Made by a program: the position numbers and the translations under genes
Shown here: positions 11,652 through 22,863 of the stretch, in pieces
Layout: the number at the start of each line of letters is the position of its first letter
How positions within the stretch are numbered: the stretch's first letter is position 1
Source: Acanthamoeba lenticulata
Lineage: Eukaryota; Discosea; Longamoebia; Acanthamoebidae
Direction of reading: 5' to 3'
DNA length: 64,000 bases
NCBI GenBank assembly: GCA_002179805.1
Contig: NAVB01000132.1
Location: 1-64,000, forward strand
Notes under the pieces: generated by a model
Database searches by the model: none
Told to the model about the DNA's origin: nothing
What the model saw: the letters and a program-made list of their open reading frames with translations, nothing else

Positions 11652-11740
11652 CTGTGGCCTGCGTGGCTGGTGTTCGTGGAAATCTGGCAAGTACCCAATT
11701 TTCTACTTGAAACTATTTTTTAATTTCGAGATTAAACCCG

Positions 11741-13494
11741 ATGGGCAAAACTGGTGGGCGAACGACCGGTCCGCGGCGAACCCCTCGGGCATCGCCGGCA
11801 GCTTTCGGTGGTGCATCAGCGTCATCTGCAACCTCCGGCACTTCATCGTCATCATTCTTGGCGCTGCAGAAATTGCTTCATGCAGCCGATTTCAATCCCA
11901 AGTCGGTCGGGCCCTACACGAACAGGCTTGACATCTTGATCGTGGGTGATGGAGACTTGTCGTTCTCCAGAGCGCTGGCTTACTCCATCGGCGGATCGCG
12001 ATTAACCGCTACTTGCTACGACAAGCAGGAAGAGTTCCGCAACAAGTACCGCACATCTATGAGCCACATTGCTGAGCTCAAGCAACTCGATGTGCAAGGT
12101 CCCTACTTTGGTGTCGATGCTACCCGTCTTGAGCAGCAGAAGTGGCTGCATGGAAAGCAATTCCATCGCATCGTGTTCAACTTCCCTCATTCCGGCCAGG
12201 AGTACGAGGAAGAGCTCAAGCCCAAGAAGGGAAAGATCAAGATTGACCCCAAGCAAGAGGCCAAGAAAAAGATGAAGGAGAAGAACACTCGCAGCATCCC
12301 GCAGCAGGACATTGTCCTTCGGTGCGTTGGCGTGTTGTATTTGCTTCCTGTCGCCTAAGGCTTGCTTGCTCACACCATGAGCTGCAGGAACCAGAAGCTG
12401 CTTTACGAGTTCTTCGTCTCGGCGGCGCCGTGGATCTTGCCAGCGGGCGTGGGACAGATTCATGTGGCCCTCCGTACTTCGACGCACTACAAGCTGTGGG
12501 ACATCGAGGGGCTCGCCCAGAAGGCCGGCCTCGTCCTCAAGAAGAAGGTTCGAGAACCCAAGCCCCTCTGCCCTGTGAGAAGGACGTCATGCAACACAAC
12601 ACTAACTTGATCACCTTTTGGCGGGTGCCTCTTCATGGTCCTGTCTTGCAGGAGCCCTTCCAGGCGGCGCTCTTCCCGGGCTACGAGCCCAAGCGCACGG
12701 CATCAGCCGATCTCACGCGTGGCGCCCCGACCACCGGTTCGCACTCCTCTCACAAACACAACGCTGATGAATGAACGAAAGGCTGCTGTCTACGTTCTCG
12801 TGGGCTCACACACGCGTGCGTTGGAGCAGAGGGCGCGCTGATCTACATGTTCGTGTGGCCTGGCGCCACCCCGCCGCCGCTGCCCAAGTGGCCCACCAAA
12901 GAAGAGGAGCGCTTGCTGCAGCAACAACAGCTTGCGGAAGAGGAGGGTGCTGGCGACGATGATGACGACGATGATGAACCTGAAGAGCAAGAAGAAGAAA
13001 AAGAAGAAGGAAAAGAGGAAGAAGAGAAGCTGAGCAAGAAACAGCGACGACGACGGCGACAGCAGCAGCAGAAGCAACAACAGTCAGCACAACCGCAACA
13101 GCAACAGCAAAAGAAGAAGCAGCAACAACAACAGCAACAGCAGCAGCAGAAGCAACCGGTGCAACCTCCCTCACCGGCGGCGAAGCGAGCCGTCCAGCAG
13201 GTCGTTGGCCAGAAAGCAAAGGAGGAACAGCAGAACAACAAGAAGCCGCACAACGCGGCAAAGCCGACCAACAACAGCAACAACCCAACCAAGAAGCGAA
13301 AGGAAAGGGACAACAGCAGCAACAACGGCGACAATGGCGCGCGTGGATCGACGACCAAGGAAGGGCCCAACGCCAAGAAGCCCCGGCGTGAGAGCGACGG
13401 GCTCTCCCGGAAGGAGCGACGCACGCTCCGGGCTGGAGGCGGACGAGGGCGTGGGGGCGGCCCTGGCCGAGGACGCGGCCGTGGTGGTCGGTGA
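11741..13494 (+). CDS. BMT5-type 25S rRNA uridine-N3-methyltransferase with GAR tail
   Basis: The N-terminal domain matches the DUF2431 methyltransferase family (yeast Bmt5, m3U in large-subunit rRNA): SAM-binding ILIVGDGDLSFSRALA, then TATCYDKQEEF, and the family motif IVFNFPHSG. Exons 11741-12321, 12388-12547, 12652-12736 and 12830-13494 join in frame and end the fold at ALIYMFVWPG. An unusual ~215-residue tail follows: acidic Asp/Glu run, poly-Gln runs, a Lys/Arg-rich nuclear-localisation-like patch (KKRKERDN) and a terminal Arg-Gly-rich segment typical of nucleolar proteins. The tail suggests nucleolar retention and RNA binding (inference). Converges on the R3H-2H gene, 80 bp between stops. 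Confidence 0.87.
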
Positions 13495-13574
13495 CCGGCC
13501 AGAAGGGGTTTCTTTCAACAACAAGTCGCGGTTCCACCTTTGCGTTGTGTTGAGGAAAGTACACCACAACAGGC

Positions 13575-15041
13575 TCACACCCCAGAGGCTTTGACCAACG
13601 TCGACCGGTCCTTGGGTCGGTGATGCACGTCGGCCTGCGCGTCGCCCACAAAGATTGGATTGGTTACAATGTAATGTGTTGTAGACCCAAAAAGAACACA
13701 ACGTGCCTTCTTGAAGCCGACGGTGATGTGGAAGTCCTTTGGCGGCAGACCGAGCTCCTGCCTCGCCCGCTGACCACTGGCCCAATCCACAACCCGGAAG
13801 TAGACCTCGTTGGCGGGGCCGTCGACGAGGTGGCCCAAACCGACGTCACTCCAGTCGTCCACAATCGTGGCCTGGCGCAATCGCGGCGTGTCAATGGGCG
13901 ATCAGTCATCCGCGCGCGTGGGATTGTCTGGGCGCACGCACCGCGAGCTTGGCCAGAAGGTCGTCAATGGCATCGGCCTTGAGGCTCGGCACGATCCGCT
14001 CCACTTCGGCTTTGGTGACGAGCGTGATGTGGCTTTCGTTCCTGCGTTTACGTCCGTGGACAAAGGGTCAAACACGGCCGCAGCACTACGGAGCAGTCAT
14101 GCGGGGCAGCCGGACCCATCCCGCCGCACGCGCTGGTTGAGGTACTCGACAGGCGCCACCAAGGACGAATTCACGCCCTGGACGTGTTCCCCCAACGTGA
14201 GCGTATATGACCCAAGTTGAGGTGCAGCGACGCCCATTCCACACATCAGATCGCTGGGCTTGGGCGCACCTCAGGCGAGACAGGCTCTGCGGCCATGTGG
14301 CGGCCGGCGGCGTTCACGAGGGGTCCGCTGAGGCCCACGTAGCCGTTGTAGTAGAGGAGCTCCTCGATCTCGTCCTGAGGGCTGATGTGCGTCTCCGGTG
14401 CGAAGCGCTTCTTGACCATGATGTGCCGGTTGCGCCCGAACCCTGAGCTCGAGTGCTGCCACGCGTGCACGAGACATGTGAGCGACTTCTCCCTTTCGCA
14501 CACGAGCATGTGTGGGGTGCTCACCTCAAGCCCGAGCTCCTCTGCCCACTCATGCAGGAGTGCGCGCTCTGATGACGACAGCGACGGCGAGAAGTCCTGC
14601 GTTGTTCAGAGCAGGTGAATAAATTTAACATATTGGTAAAATAATTATATTTTTTAAAATAAGCAGTGTCAATAAGCCACGTACGTGCTGAGTGCGTGTT
14701 GTGTCAGCGACAAAGGCATCAAGGTCTGCACGGATGCGCTGCAGCGCTTCCTGTGCGCGCCGTTCGCGGTCTTCTTCGTTGCCCTTTTGCTTACCGCCGC
14801 GACCACCCCCGCTGGGCTTCCTAGTAGTTGGCTTCTTCTTCTTCTTTTGGGCTGGGGCAGCGCTGGCCTCGTCTCTCTCGCGCTGGTACTGCAGTCGCAG
14901 AAGCTCCACTTCGCGCGGCGTGCACTGACGCTTCACCACGATCTTGCGCACTGCATCCGTTGTGCTTTGCCCTGCCCCATCACCGCCCTGTTCATGGTCG
15001 TTGTTGCCCTCCTCCCCGTGCATGACTTGAGGCTCCTCCAT
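13575..15041 (-). CDS. R3H domain plus 2H phosphoesterase, RNA-repair candidate
   Basis: Seven exons (15041-14685, 14596-14525, 14455-14270, 14177-14116, 14041-13942, 13871-13707, 13634-13575) join in frame to 333 residues. The N-terminal half is basic, with a coiled coil and poly-Lys. Residues ~120-165 are an R3H single-strand nucleic-acid-binding domain (SERALLHEWAEELGLEHSSS, with the R-x3-H pair). The C-terminal half has two H-x-T motifs, ESHITLVTK and DFHITVGFK followed by DVHH, the signature of 2H phosphoesterases that act on 2',3'-cyclic or 2'-5' phosphodiesters. It could be an RNA end-healing enzyme; some Swiss-army-knife RNA-repair proteins look alike. The last intron is GC-AG. Substrate unknown. 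Confidence 0.75.
13635..13706 (-). other. GC-AG intron, donor AAG|GCACGT
   Basis: The frame from HITVGFKK to ADVHH is kept only with a GC donor at 13706. GT alternatives either cut the conserved HxTxGF motif or shift the frame. Length 72 nt. Confidence 0.7.
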
Positions 15042-15201
15042 TTTCTGTGGGTTAAGTTTGATAATTTCTGTTCTTTATTTTCATTCTATTTCGTGGCCTC
15101 TTTCTTCAGTGCAGGTGTTCCGCCATTTGTGTTTGCTTCTTGTTTTCTCAAGTCCTGACCTTCAACTTCTTTGTTTGTTTTGTTGTTGTTGTTGTGTGAA
15201 A

Positions 15202-15611
15202 TCAAGGCAGAAGCGGGTTGAAAAAGGCCAGAAGGAAGGGCGAGGAGGCTATGTGGGCGCCGCCCACCTTGACATGCAGCTCAAACACCAGCGTGTCCGT
15301 CCCGAACGCATACTTGTCCATGTGGGGGATGTAGAAGCCAGCCATGTAGCGCTTCCCGTTGTCTTCCGCGGCTTCCGTTGTCCCTGCTGCTGCTGCCCCG
15401 CCCGCCTCCTTGACGCTTCCTCCTCTTTCTCGTCGTCCTCGTCGTTCCGTCTCTCGTCCATCCTCGGCTTCGCGCCCGCCACCTACATCGGGATTGCCCG
15501 CCGCGCCGGTGCCCCGCGAGCCCACGCAGCGCCACTCGCCCTCGCGTAGCATCATCGTCGCCCCGCCGGCGCCCGTGTCTGGCATCATCGACCTGGCGGC
15601 CGGCGGCGACG

Positions 15612-15642
<31 letters not shown>

Positions 15643-16928
15643 GTGTGGCGCCGCGTCGGCCTCCTCGTCGCGCACGCGCTCGACCAGGAGGCCCACCATG
15701 GGCACGCGCTCGTCGTAGCGCCGCTCGCGCCGGAGCTCGTCGACGAGCGACGACACGACCTCCTTGAGCCGCTCGCCGCGCATCATGTACAGTTCCCGCC
15801 CGTAAAAGGCAAACTGGCCCTCCTCCACCTGCGACGCCGCTCGCTGCCCCTGCGCCTGCGTCTGTGTCTGCCCAGTCTGCTGCTCTCTGCACGGCAGGCG
15901 GACGAGGTGTCGCTCGAGGTCGACCGCCCACTGCTGCTGCCGCTCCTGATCCTGCTGCTGTTGTTGCTGCTGCTGTTGCTTTTCGTCGCCGTCCTCTCCG
16001 ACGCCACCGCCGCCTTCACCGCCTACGCCGCCGCCGTCCGAGCGCAGGCCGAGCACCTGCCACGCCTGCTGGATGTCGTCGTGCAGCAGCCGTCGTTCCT
16101 GTTCGTCGTGTCGCTGTTGCCGCAGCAGCTCCTGCTGCTGATGCTCGATGCCGTCGTGGCTCTCGGTGAGGCCGGTCTGGCGCCCAGGCCGCGCTCGCTT
16201 GGATTCCCGCTCCATCGTCGCGGGCTCCACGGCGACCTCCATGGCGTCAATCCCGGCGCTTGTCATTGTCGTCGTCGTCGTTGTCGCGGCCGCGCTGGCT
16301 GAGTCGAGCTCCATGCTGCGCTGGCCGGGCCGCTCGCGCTCCGTGTAGGGGATGTGGCCCTTGAAGATCCATCGCACGCTGAGCCCGTAGTGCGCTCTGG
16401 ACTTGAACTGCGGCCGGCGCGCGCGTCCGTCGCGTAGCACGATCTGGGCACGTCCACGTTGTTGATGATGAGGATGATGATGAGGATGAGGATAGGGAGA
16501 ACAAGGATGGTAGAGCGGAGAGGATGGTGAACCTCAAAGCAGAGCGGGATGTGAGGCCACGTGACCCAGCGGTTCACGGCGCGGGCGAGCGGCAGCTTCT
16601 CGTCCTTCTCGCTGGGTGGTGTGCCGGGGAGGAAGTGGTAGACAAAGGGCTGGTCCACCTTCCACCCGTGTGCGAACGCCGAGCACTCGACCGGGCACAC
16701 CTGCGGCGCGGTGTATTGTGATTATTACGATCAACAAGATTGGTAAAATAAAAAGCGGTCAAAATGAATGGGTAAAGAGACGAAAGGAAGGACAAGTACG
16801 AGGTGATTGGCGAGGATGTTGCGCCAAAGTGTGCATGTGAGCGAGGCAACTACTAAATCTTCGTAAAAGGGGAGGTGCAGGAGGATTATCTGCCAAATTT
16901 CACGAGGCACTCGATCCAGCAGCGACAT
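15202..16928 (-). CDS. F-box protein with poly-Gln tracts
   Basis: Three exons (16928-16800, 16700-16533, 16443-15202). Residues 1-43 form an F-box (LLDRVPREIWQIILLHLPFY, then SLTCTLWRNILANHL), the Skp1-binding module of SCF ubiquitin ligases. A middle region (HIPLCFEIVLRDGRARRPQF and following) has no domain I recognise. Several long Gln and Gly runs follow, then a helical segment (GERLKEVVSSLVDELRRERR) and a C-terminal MAGFYIPHMDKYAFGTDTLV segment that may be beta-rich and hold substrate-binding surface. Presumably a substrate adaptor; the target is unknown. The Gln tracts are encoded by CAG repeats and are likely length-variable. Confidence 0.8.
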
Positions 16929-17300
16929 CGTTCTGACGACCACTGGCTCTGCCCACCACCGCCTCTCACGCCTCCAAGTGTATTGCTTCTGCTTTCGAGG
17001 CACGCGGCGTTGTGTGCGAGGCAGGGCCTCCTTCAATCTCTCGCTTTCCCGCGGGAGCAACCACAAGTTCTCTGGAATTTACGTCGACATTATTTCCCTC
17101 TCCTCCATCATTGGTTGGTTGAACATTTGGTTATTGCTTGCTGTTTTTCAAATGCGTTGTATTTTGATGGCTTATGTACAAGAGATACGAGCGTGCACAA
17201 CCTGAGGCCCAACACACGTCCCAGCAGAGTGGGTGGTGTCGGCCCATTAATAAATAAATGAATAAATAATCACGCACAGAAAAAGAGGAGCAGTGGTCGC
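16929..17300. other. Intergenic, nothing recognised
   Basis: Lies between the F-box gene start and the C2-protein gene stop, both on the minus strand. No feature beyond likely promoter and 3' end. Confidence 0.4.
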
Positions 17301-19932
17301 TTAAAGCGCGTGTTCGTGGTGGAGCGAGCGTCTGCGTTCCGCGTACTCGGGGTTGAACGGAGGCGGGTTGCCGGCAGCGGCCCCGTTGGACGGGTACTGC
17401 GGCCCGCCGGCTGCGGGCGGCATCATCTGCTGCTGCTGTTCGACGTAGACCGCGGGGAGCGACGACGAGGAGGACGGGGAGGTCATGGTCCCGTAGCCCA
17501 GTTGTTGGCCCTGCGGCGAGGTCGCGTAGAAGGGCGGCAAGTAGGCTGCCGGGGCCTGTGCCGCCGGAAAGGTGTACATGCTCGGCGCGTACATCTGAAG
17601 AATACCAAATGCAATAATGAGCGTTCATGATTTATCAAATAAGAAGACAAAAATAAAAATAAAAACAAAAACTAACACGTACGCCGGGTGGCGTCTGGGG
17701 CGGGCTTGGCGAATAGGCCTGGGCTGGCTGGTAGGCTGGCATGCCGTAAGGCGAGGCCGCGCCACCGTGCATCGCTGCCATCGCGGCCTGTTGCTGCTGT
17801 TGCTGGGCTGAGATGGCAGGATCAACCATGCCGTACATGTTCATCCCAGCCGGCGGCGTCTGAGGCGGCTGCAGTTGCTGCTGCAGGATAAAGTTGGTTC
17901 AGTCAAAAAGTATAATAAATAAATAAAAATAAATAAAAATTTACAAATTGAAAGCAGGTGCAGAGAGGGACGAACCTGGGGAAGGCTGGAGCCGCTGCCA
18001 GGGCTAAGCGCGACCTGCGGCGCCTGCTGGGCGACGGGGTCCTGCACGATGAAGAAGTGCTGGGGCAGCTGCGACTTCTGGGTCTGCACGCTAAAGTCGA
18101 CGTCGCGCAAGAGGATCGGCTGGCCGAAGCACTCGTATTTGACGACGTCCACCGGGTACAGCCGCTGGTTGTTGCCCAGCCGCTTCATGCCGGACGCGAT
18201 CTGCTGCTTGACACCCGCCGCGTTGAAGAGCAGAGTGAGGAGCTTGGTGTCGAGCAGCTCGACAACCTCAGCCTTCTGCTGCGGGTGTCGGTAGATGCTG
18301 TAGGGCCCGAGCGGCTCCCACAGGCCGCCGTCCTTGCCGATGGCCCCGTTGTTGATCTCCGAGTAGAGGTCGGTCTCCAGCGAGAAGAAGGGCTTGTCAC
18401 GTCCCGCGCCTGGACGCGTTGTGCGGGTCGATGACGAACCGCCCGGCTGCACGCGCAGGAAATCCGCGTTTTCCTCGTGCGTTTGCCACATCTTGTCGAT
18501 CAGCTTCTGCGTGTCGATCGAGATGTTGGCCTGCAGCGGCGCCCACCAAATTTTCTGCATTTTTGTCATTTTGGTTTTGTTTGACGTCAGTTCAGCTCAG
18601 TCAAGCCAATAAATAATAAAAAAATAAATATATTTATCTCTTAATAAATAAAAAGACGTCAAGGCAGAAACGTACGGAGCCCTGATACTGATGGATGCGC
18701 TCAAAGAGTCGATAAAGGGCGACGCCCGAGTGCGGGCGCTCGAGGAAGGCGTCGAGGAAGCCTTCGTTGTTGCGGGCCACCTCGAGCACGAACAGGTCGT
18801 CACGTCGCGTCCACTTGTTAGGCAGCCGGAAGATCATCCCCACGTGCGAGTAGGGCGAGTTGGTCGTCAACTTGGTCATCGAATGCAGCGCGCCGATTCC
18901 GCTGTAGGCAATGAGGTCTCTGCACGCGCCGACACAATGCCACGTCAGCAACTCACGCCATGGCCAAGCGTTTGCGAAAAGCCAAAAAAAAAAAAAAAAC
19001 TCGTGTACCCGGTCTTGAAGCTGTCGATGTAGTCATCGTAGAAGAAGATCTGCTGGCCGCGGTCCTCCGTGGGCTTGGTCTCTGGCGAACAAGAGTAGAG
19101 GAAGCGGATGTGGACCTTGCCCTGCACCTTGTCCTTCTTGCCCGCCCGCGGCTGGAGCGGCAGCCAAAGGTCGATTACGTCCTCCTCTGTTGTCGACAGC
19201 TAAGAGGGTAAGCCTAAAACGATCGTGAAAGAAGACATCACATGGGGAAGCGAGGGCACATGTGTAATCCCACCTTGGTGCTCCTTCATCGGGTTAGGCA
19301 GAACGGCTTCGCCAGCGAACTCGGTACGGCGGAGGGCCAGGCACCGGGAGACCTCGATCACCAGGTCGCCGCCCTCGTCCAGCGAGCTGGAGCCGAAAAA
19401 GCGAAAAAAGTAAAATAAATACATAAATGCATAAATAATAAGATCAGGTGATAGCGAGAGGCAACGTACAAGAAGAAGAACTCGCCACACGAGCCGTTCT
19501 TGAGCTGCACAAGCAACGAACGAAGTTGAGAGAAGCGACGTGGGATGAAAAAGAGAGCAGAGAAGGAAGTACCTTGTGGCTCTTTTGCTCGAGCTTGCCC
19601 ACACGGAGGGTGCAAAAGAGTTTTTCTGCAAAGACGATGAGGGAGAGGATCAATTGGGGAAGCGCGGGTGCGCATGAGGGCAAGCAACATACCTTGCGCG
19701 AGAGACTCGTCCACCTCAAGCACTACAGCGGCAACGACCGAGCAGGGCCCGCAAGCACAAAAAGAAAAGGAGAAGAACCAAGAGAGCGCACGTGAGCAAG
19801 CATGGGACTTGAAAAAAAGGGCAGAAGAAGGCGGCAACCACACGCACCGAGTACGGCGAGCTTGTTTTGGGTGCGGTCCCAAATGTCAGCGGTGGTGGGT
19901 CGCGAACGCCAGTACTTGTTGGTGGGTGCCAT
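17301..19932 (-). CDS. C2 domain plus NlpC/permuted-papain-like protein
   Basis: Ten exons join in frame to about 602 residues. The first ~160 residues form a C2-type beta-sandwich (LAVLGVLEVDESLAQ, CTLRVGKLEQKSHK, DEGGDLVIEVSRC, then KVHIRFLYSC), usually for Ca2+/lipid binding. Next, DLIAYSGIGALHSMTKLTTN and SPYSHVGMIFRLPNK resemble the first part of permuted NlpC/P60 (YiiX/LRAT-like) hydrolases, whose catalytic His sits in the SH-V-G motif. No catalytic Cys could be assigned. The C-terminal ~200 residues are Pro/Gln/Tyr/Met-rich low-complexity sequence (QQLQPPQTPPAGMNMYG). Start is the ATG at 19932, with another in frame at 19959. A Ca2+-dependent membrane-associated acyl or peptide hydrolase is possible but unproven. 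Confidence 0.72.
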
Positions 19933-19959
19933 CGTGCGGCGGTGGGCCTTCGTCAGCAT

Positions 19960-20553
19960 GCCGAGCAATGAAATGGTGGAGACGAAGGTTGTGGTTTGGT
20001 AGTAGGATGGAGATGCAGTGAATCGAACGTTCTACTGCCGATGTCGATTCCTCTTACGATTCAGGCGTCAATTGGACTCTCGGGAACGTGAAACAGATTC
20101 GCTACGGCTTCAGGCAAAGGTCTCAGAGCTTCGATTTCGTTCGGTTTTCTATGGGCCAGTCGGAGATAAAGGTTACAAACTGGGGAGAGATGGAGCACAG
20201 ACAGATGTGAGACAAACTACCACAACAAAGGGAAAGCTCGGCGTTGTGATCTTGATGCGAGTTCACTTGGTAACGCACCAAGCAACAAAGGTCAGAGAAA
20301 CAAGAAAAAAAGTTTGCGGCGCAACTCTGCCGTGCTTCTCGCCTTGTCGTAGGAGGTGCAAGAGCCAAGCAGACGATGCCAACCAACACAAGCTGCAGGG
20401 GAGAGCGAATCTTTCTTTGTCTTCTTCGTGTCTCGTTGCTGTGCCGACGGAAAGTCGCCCGTGTCTGCATACTTCGAATTCTCTCCACATACTCGGCCTT
20501 TTTATTTTTATCATGTGCCCGAAAGAAAACAAAAAGTAAAATAAGAACATACA
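19960..20553. other. Divergent intergenic region
   Basis: About 590 bases between the starts of the C2 protein (-) and the cyclophilin (+). No convincing ORF or RNA; presumably both promoters. Confidence 0.4.
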
Positions 20554-21630
20554 ATGCAACGAGCATTTCTGGATGTGGACATTGGATCGGCACAGCAACA
20601 TGCTGTGGAGGTAGAGCAGCACCAGAGGGCGGCGCAGTTCTTGACGGCCGTGGGCGCTCAGTATGGTTTGCCCTCCAATCTTCAGGTACGCACGCCAAAC
20701 TGACTGGCTCATCAGCTCCACCAACCGGCCTCACTCACAAGAAACTGCAAGGATCTGGACGAGGGTCAGCGGGAGACCCTGGCTGAGCTCTACGCCGCCG
20801 ACCCGTCCTGGACCGCCAAGGGACCCATGCGTGCTGCCCCGCCCACTCCGCTGCGAGCAGGCCGCATCGTAGTTGAGGCACGTCCTTTCTTGACGTGGCG
20901 CCTGAGCTGAATCCTCATCGACCGTTCATCCACGCAGCTGTACGGTGACAAGGCACCCAAGGCAGTGGAGAACTTTGCAGCTCTGTGCACAGGCGAGAAG
21001 GGCATCTCCAAGGCCACCAAGAAGCCGCTCCACTTCAAGGGCTCTCGCTTCCACCGCATCCTCAAGGACTTTGTCTGCCAGGGTATGCTAAATCCTTCTT
21101 TTTGTTGTCTTTCTGCCGTCACCAAATGCTGCATCATTGACGACATCACGTGCGCTGTACCTGCAGGAGGCGACTTCACGCGCGGGGACGGGTCTGGTGG
21201 TGAGTCGATCTACGGCCGCAAGTTCAAGGACGAGAAGGACGGTCTCAAGTTGCTGCACAAGGCCATCGGCACTCTCGCTATGGCCAATTCGGGTAGGCGC
21301 CTCAGTTTCGGGCTGGGGTGCACCATGCATGGACTGTTGGCTCATGGGGCCTGGTGGGGACAGGCAAGGATTCGAACTCGTCGCAGTTCTTCTTCACACT
21401 GGCGGACAACTTGACCAAGCTCAACGGCAAGCACGTCGTCTTCGGCCAAGTCATCGAGGGCGTCGACATTCTCCGCAGGTCTCTTACTCTCCCCAATTTC
21501 CCTTTCACAGTCCTCAAGCCCACCTGTACTGATGGCATTGGAGCCAATGGACAGGATCAACGACGAGGCGGCGTCGGCCGACGGGATCCCCAAGGTCGAC
21601 GTGGTCATCGCCGATTGCGGTCTTCTCTGA
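20554..21630 (+). CDS. Cyclophilin-type peptidyl-prolyl isomerase with N-terminal extension
   Basis: Six exons (20554-20685, 20752-20877, 20938-21082, 21167-21292, 21364-21478, 21555-21630). The C-terminal ~165 residues are a cyclophilin fold: [35 protein letters not shown] (catalytic Arg and the F/Q pocket residues present), [11 protein letters not shown] and [14 protein letters not shown]. The ~80-residue N-terminal extension ([20 protein letters not shown] and following) is not a signal peptide. The tryptophan that binds cyclosporin in human CypA aligns with Lys in [12 protein letters not shown], so drug binding may be weak (inference). Exon 2 ends at a GC donor (VVE|GCACGT). Confidence 0.9.
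20878..20937 (+). other. GC-AG intron, donor GAG|GCACGT
   Basis: Joining GRIVVE to LYGDKAP restores the conserved first strand of cyclophilin and the reading frame. The only in-phase GT nearby would delete that strand. Length 60 nt. Confidence 0.85.
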
Positions 21631-21709
21631 TAGGCGAGCAAGATGCGATGTTGTGCATATGGTCCGCGCAAGAACAACAACAACGCGTAAGGCGTTTCGG
21701 CCATAACAA

Positions 21710-22649
21710 TCAAGAGAAGACGACGGGGATGTTGTTGAGCAAGCGCTGAAGCGCCTGCTCGTTGGCGAATTCGGCTCGGTGGCGCGTCATGATGTAGAAC
21801 TGTCGGCTGTCCACTTGCTGGAACCTGCGTGAGATTGGCGTGAGGACATGACGATGAAGTGGCGCGTGGATGAAGGAAGCACAGTACCGAACGAAGCGGT
21901 CGGTCGGGTTGAACTTGCCCACCGGACTGATCTCGGAGATGTGGATGTCAACCTGGCGACGTGAAAAGTGTGTCAACAGAAGAAGTGGCAAACCTCAAAG
22001 GAGAAGAAGAGGGCGCACCGTCTTGCCGGGTCCGCCCAGGATGGAATGAGTCTCGATTCGCAGCGCCGAGGCAACGTTGGTGTTGCGCGTGCTGGGGATC
22101 GCCCACAGCCGCCGCACTGCTCGCCGCGTGCTCAACCTTGTAGGTCCACATGAACGTGAGAATGCGGGCTGATGGGGCGGACGGAGGCGGACATGACGGC
22201 ATACCAGGTGAAGAGGGGCACTGTCAAGGCGCAAACGGCACCGAGGCCAAGTGCAATCTTGGTGAAGGTGGCGGACGAGGAGACGAACTCACCAGTGAGC
22301 TGCTTGGCTTCGTATTGCATCAAGGCGTAGGTGCCGTAGGCGGTGCAGCTGACTGCAGCCACACCCGCCTGCACCAGGAACTCGCCTCGGCGGTTGGCCG
22401 AGTAGAGCAGCAGGCCATCCTCTGGCAGCACGTACTGACCAAGTGCACAGTCAGTGGTGAGATCAGTAAGGAGATTGGATGCACTGCTTTAAGTACCTTG
22501 GTTTTGGCCGTGCGTGCGACAGTGGCAAACGCTGTGCGCCTACCCGTCAAGGTGGCGGCCGAGCGTAGGGTCGGCGCAAAGCACAGGGTAGAGGAGGTGG
22601 CCGCGCCCGAGCCAGACCGGAACGCAGCAAATGTGGTGGCTCTCCTCAT
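21710..22649 (-). CDS. TMEM223/TMEM186-like mitochondrial membrane protein
   Basis: Five exons (22649-22497, 22434-22205, 22136-22019, 21952-21888, 21824-21710) join in frame. The first exon is an Arg/Ala/Thr/Ser-rich presequence with no acidic residue. Then LPEDGLLLYSANRRGEFLVQ leads into two hydrophobic helices (about 22,270-22,400 and ending FTW), followed by a soluble beta-rich tail (ALRIETHSILGGPGKT, VDIHISEISPVGKFN, FQQVDSRQFYIMTRHRAEF). The layout (presequence, two helices, short matrix or intermembrane domain) resembles TMEM223, a factor for cytochrome oxidase subunit 1 synthesis. Similarity is by layout and short motifs, so the name is tentative. The stop is 79 bp from the convergent cyclophilin stop. 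Confidence 0.6.
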
Positions 22650-22863
22650 CTTGTCTGGTGTGCAGCTTTTGCGGACAAAACCGCCGGAGAAGAAAGGAAG
22701 AAACAACAAAACGGATTTGTTTCCATCTTTTTTTCTGTTGCTTGCTCCATTCCTTCATCTCTGCCTCTGCTGCGGTGCGCTTCCGGCCGACTCCGTAGAG
22801 CCTCCTCTATCTGCCCTCCTTTCTCTTGCAAGAGAAACTAGAATCTTGCAAATTTTCAAAGAA

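Noticed and set aside
22117..22136. A 20-base intron or frameshift in the TMEM223-like gene
   Set aside because: Splicing from GTATG at 22204 to CAAG at 22137 keeps frame with a normal 68-base intron.
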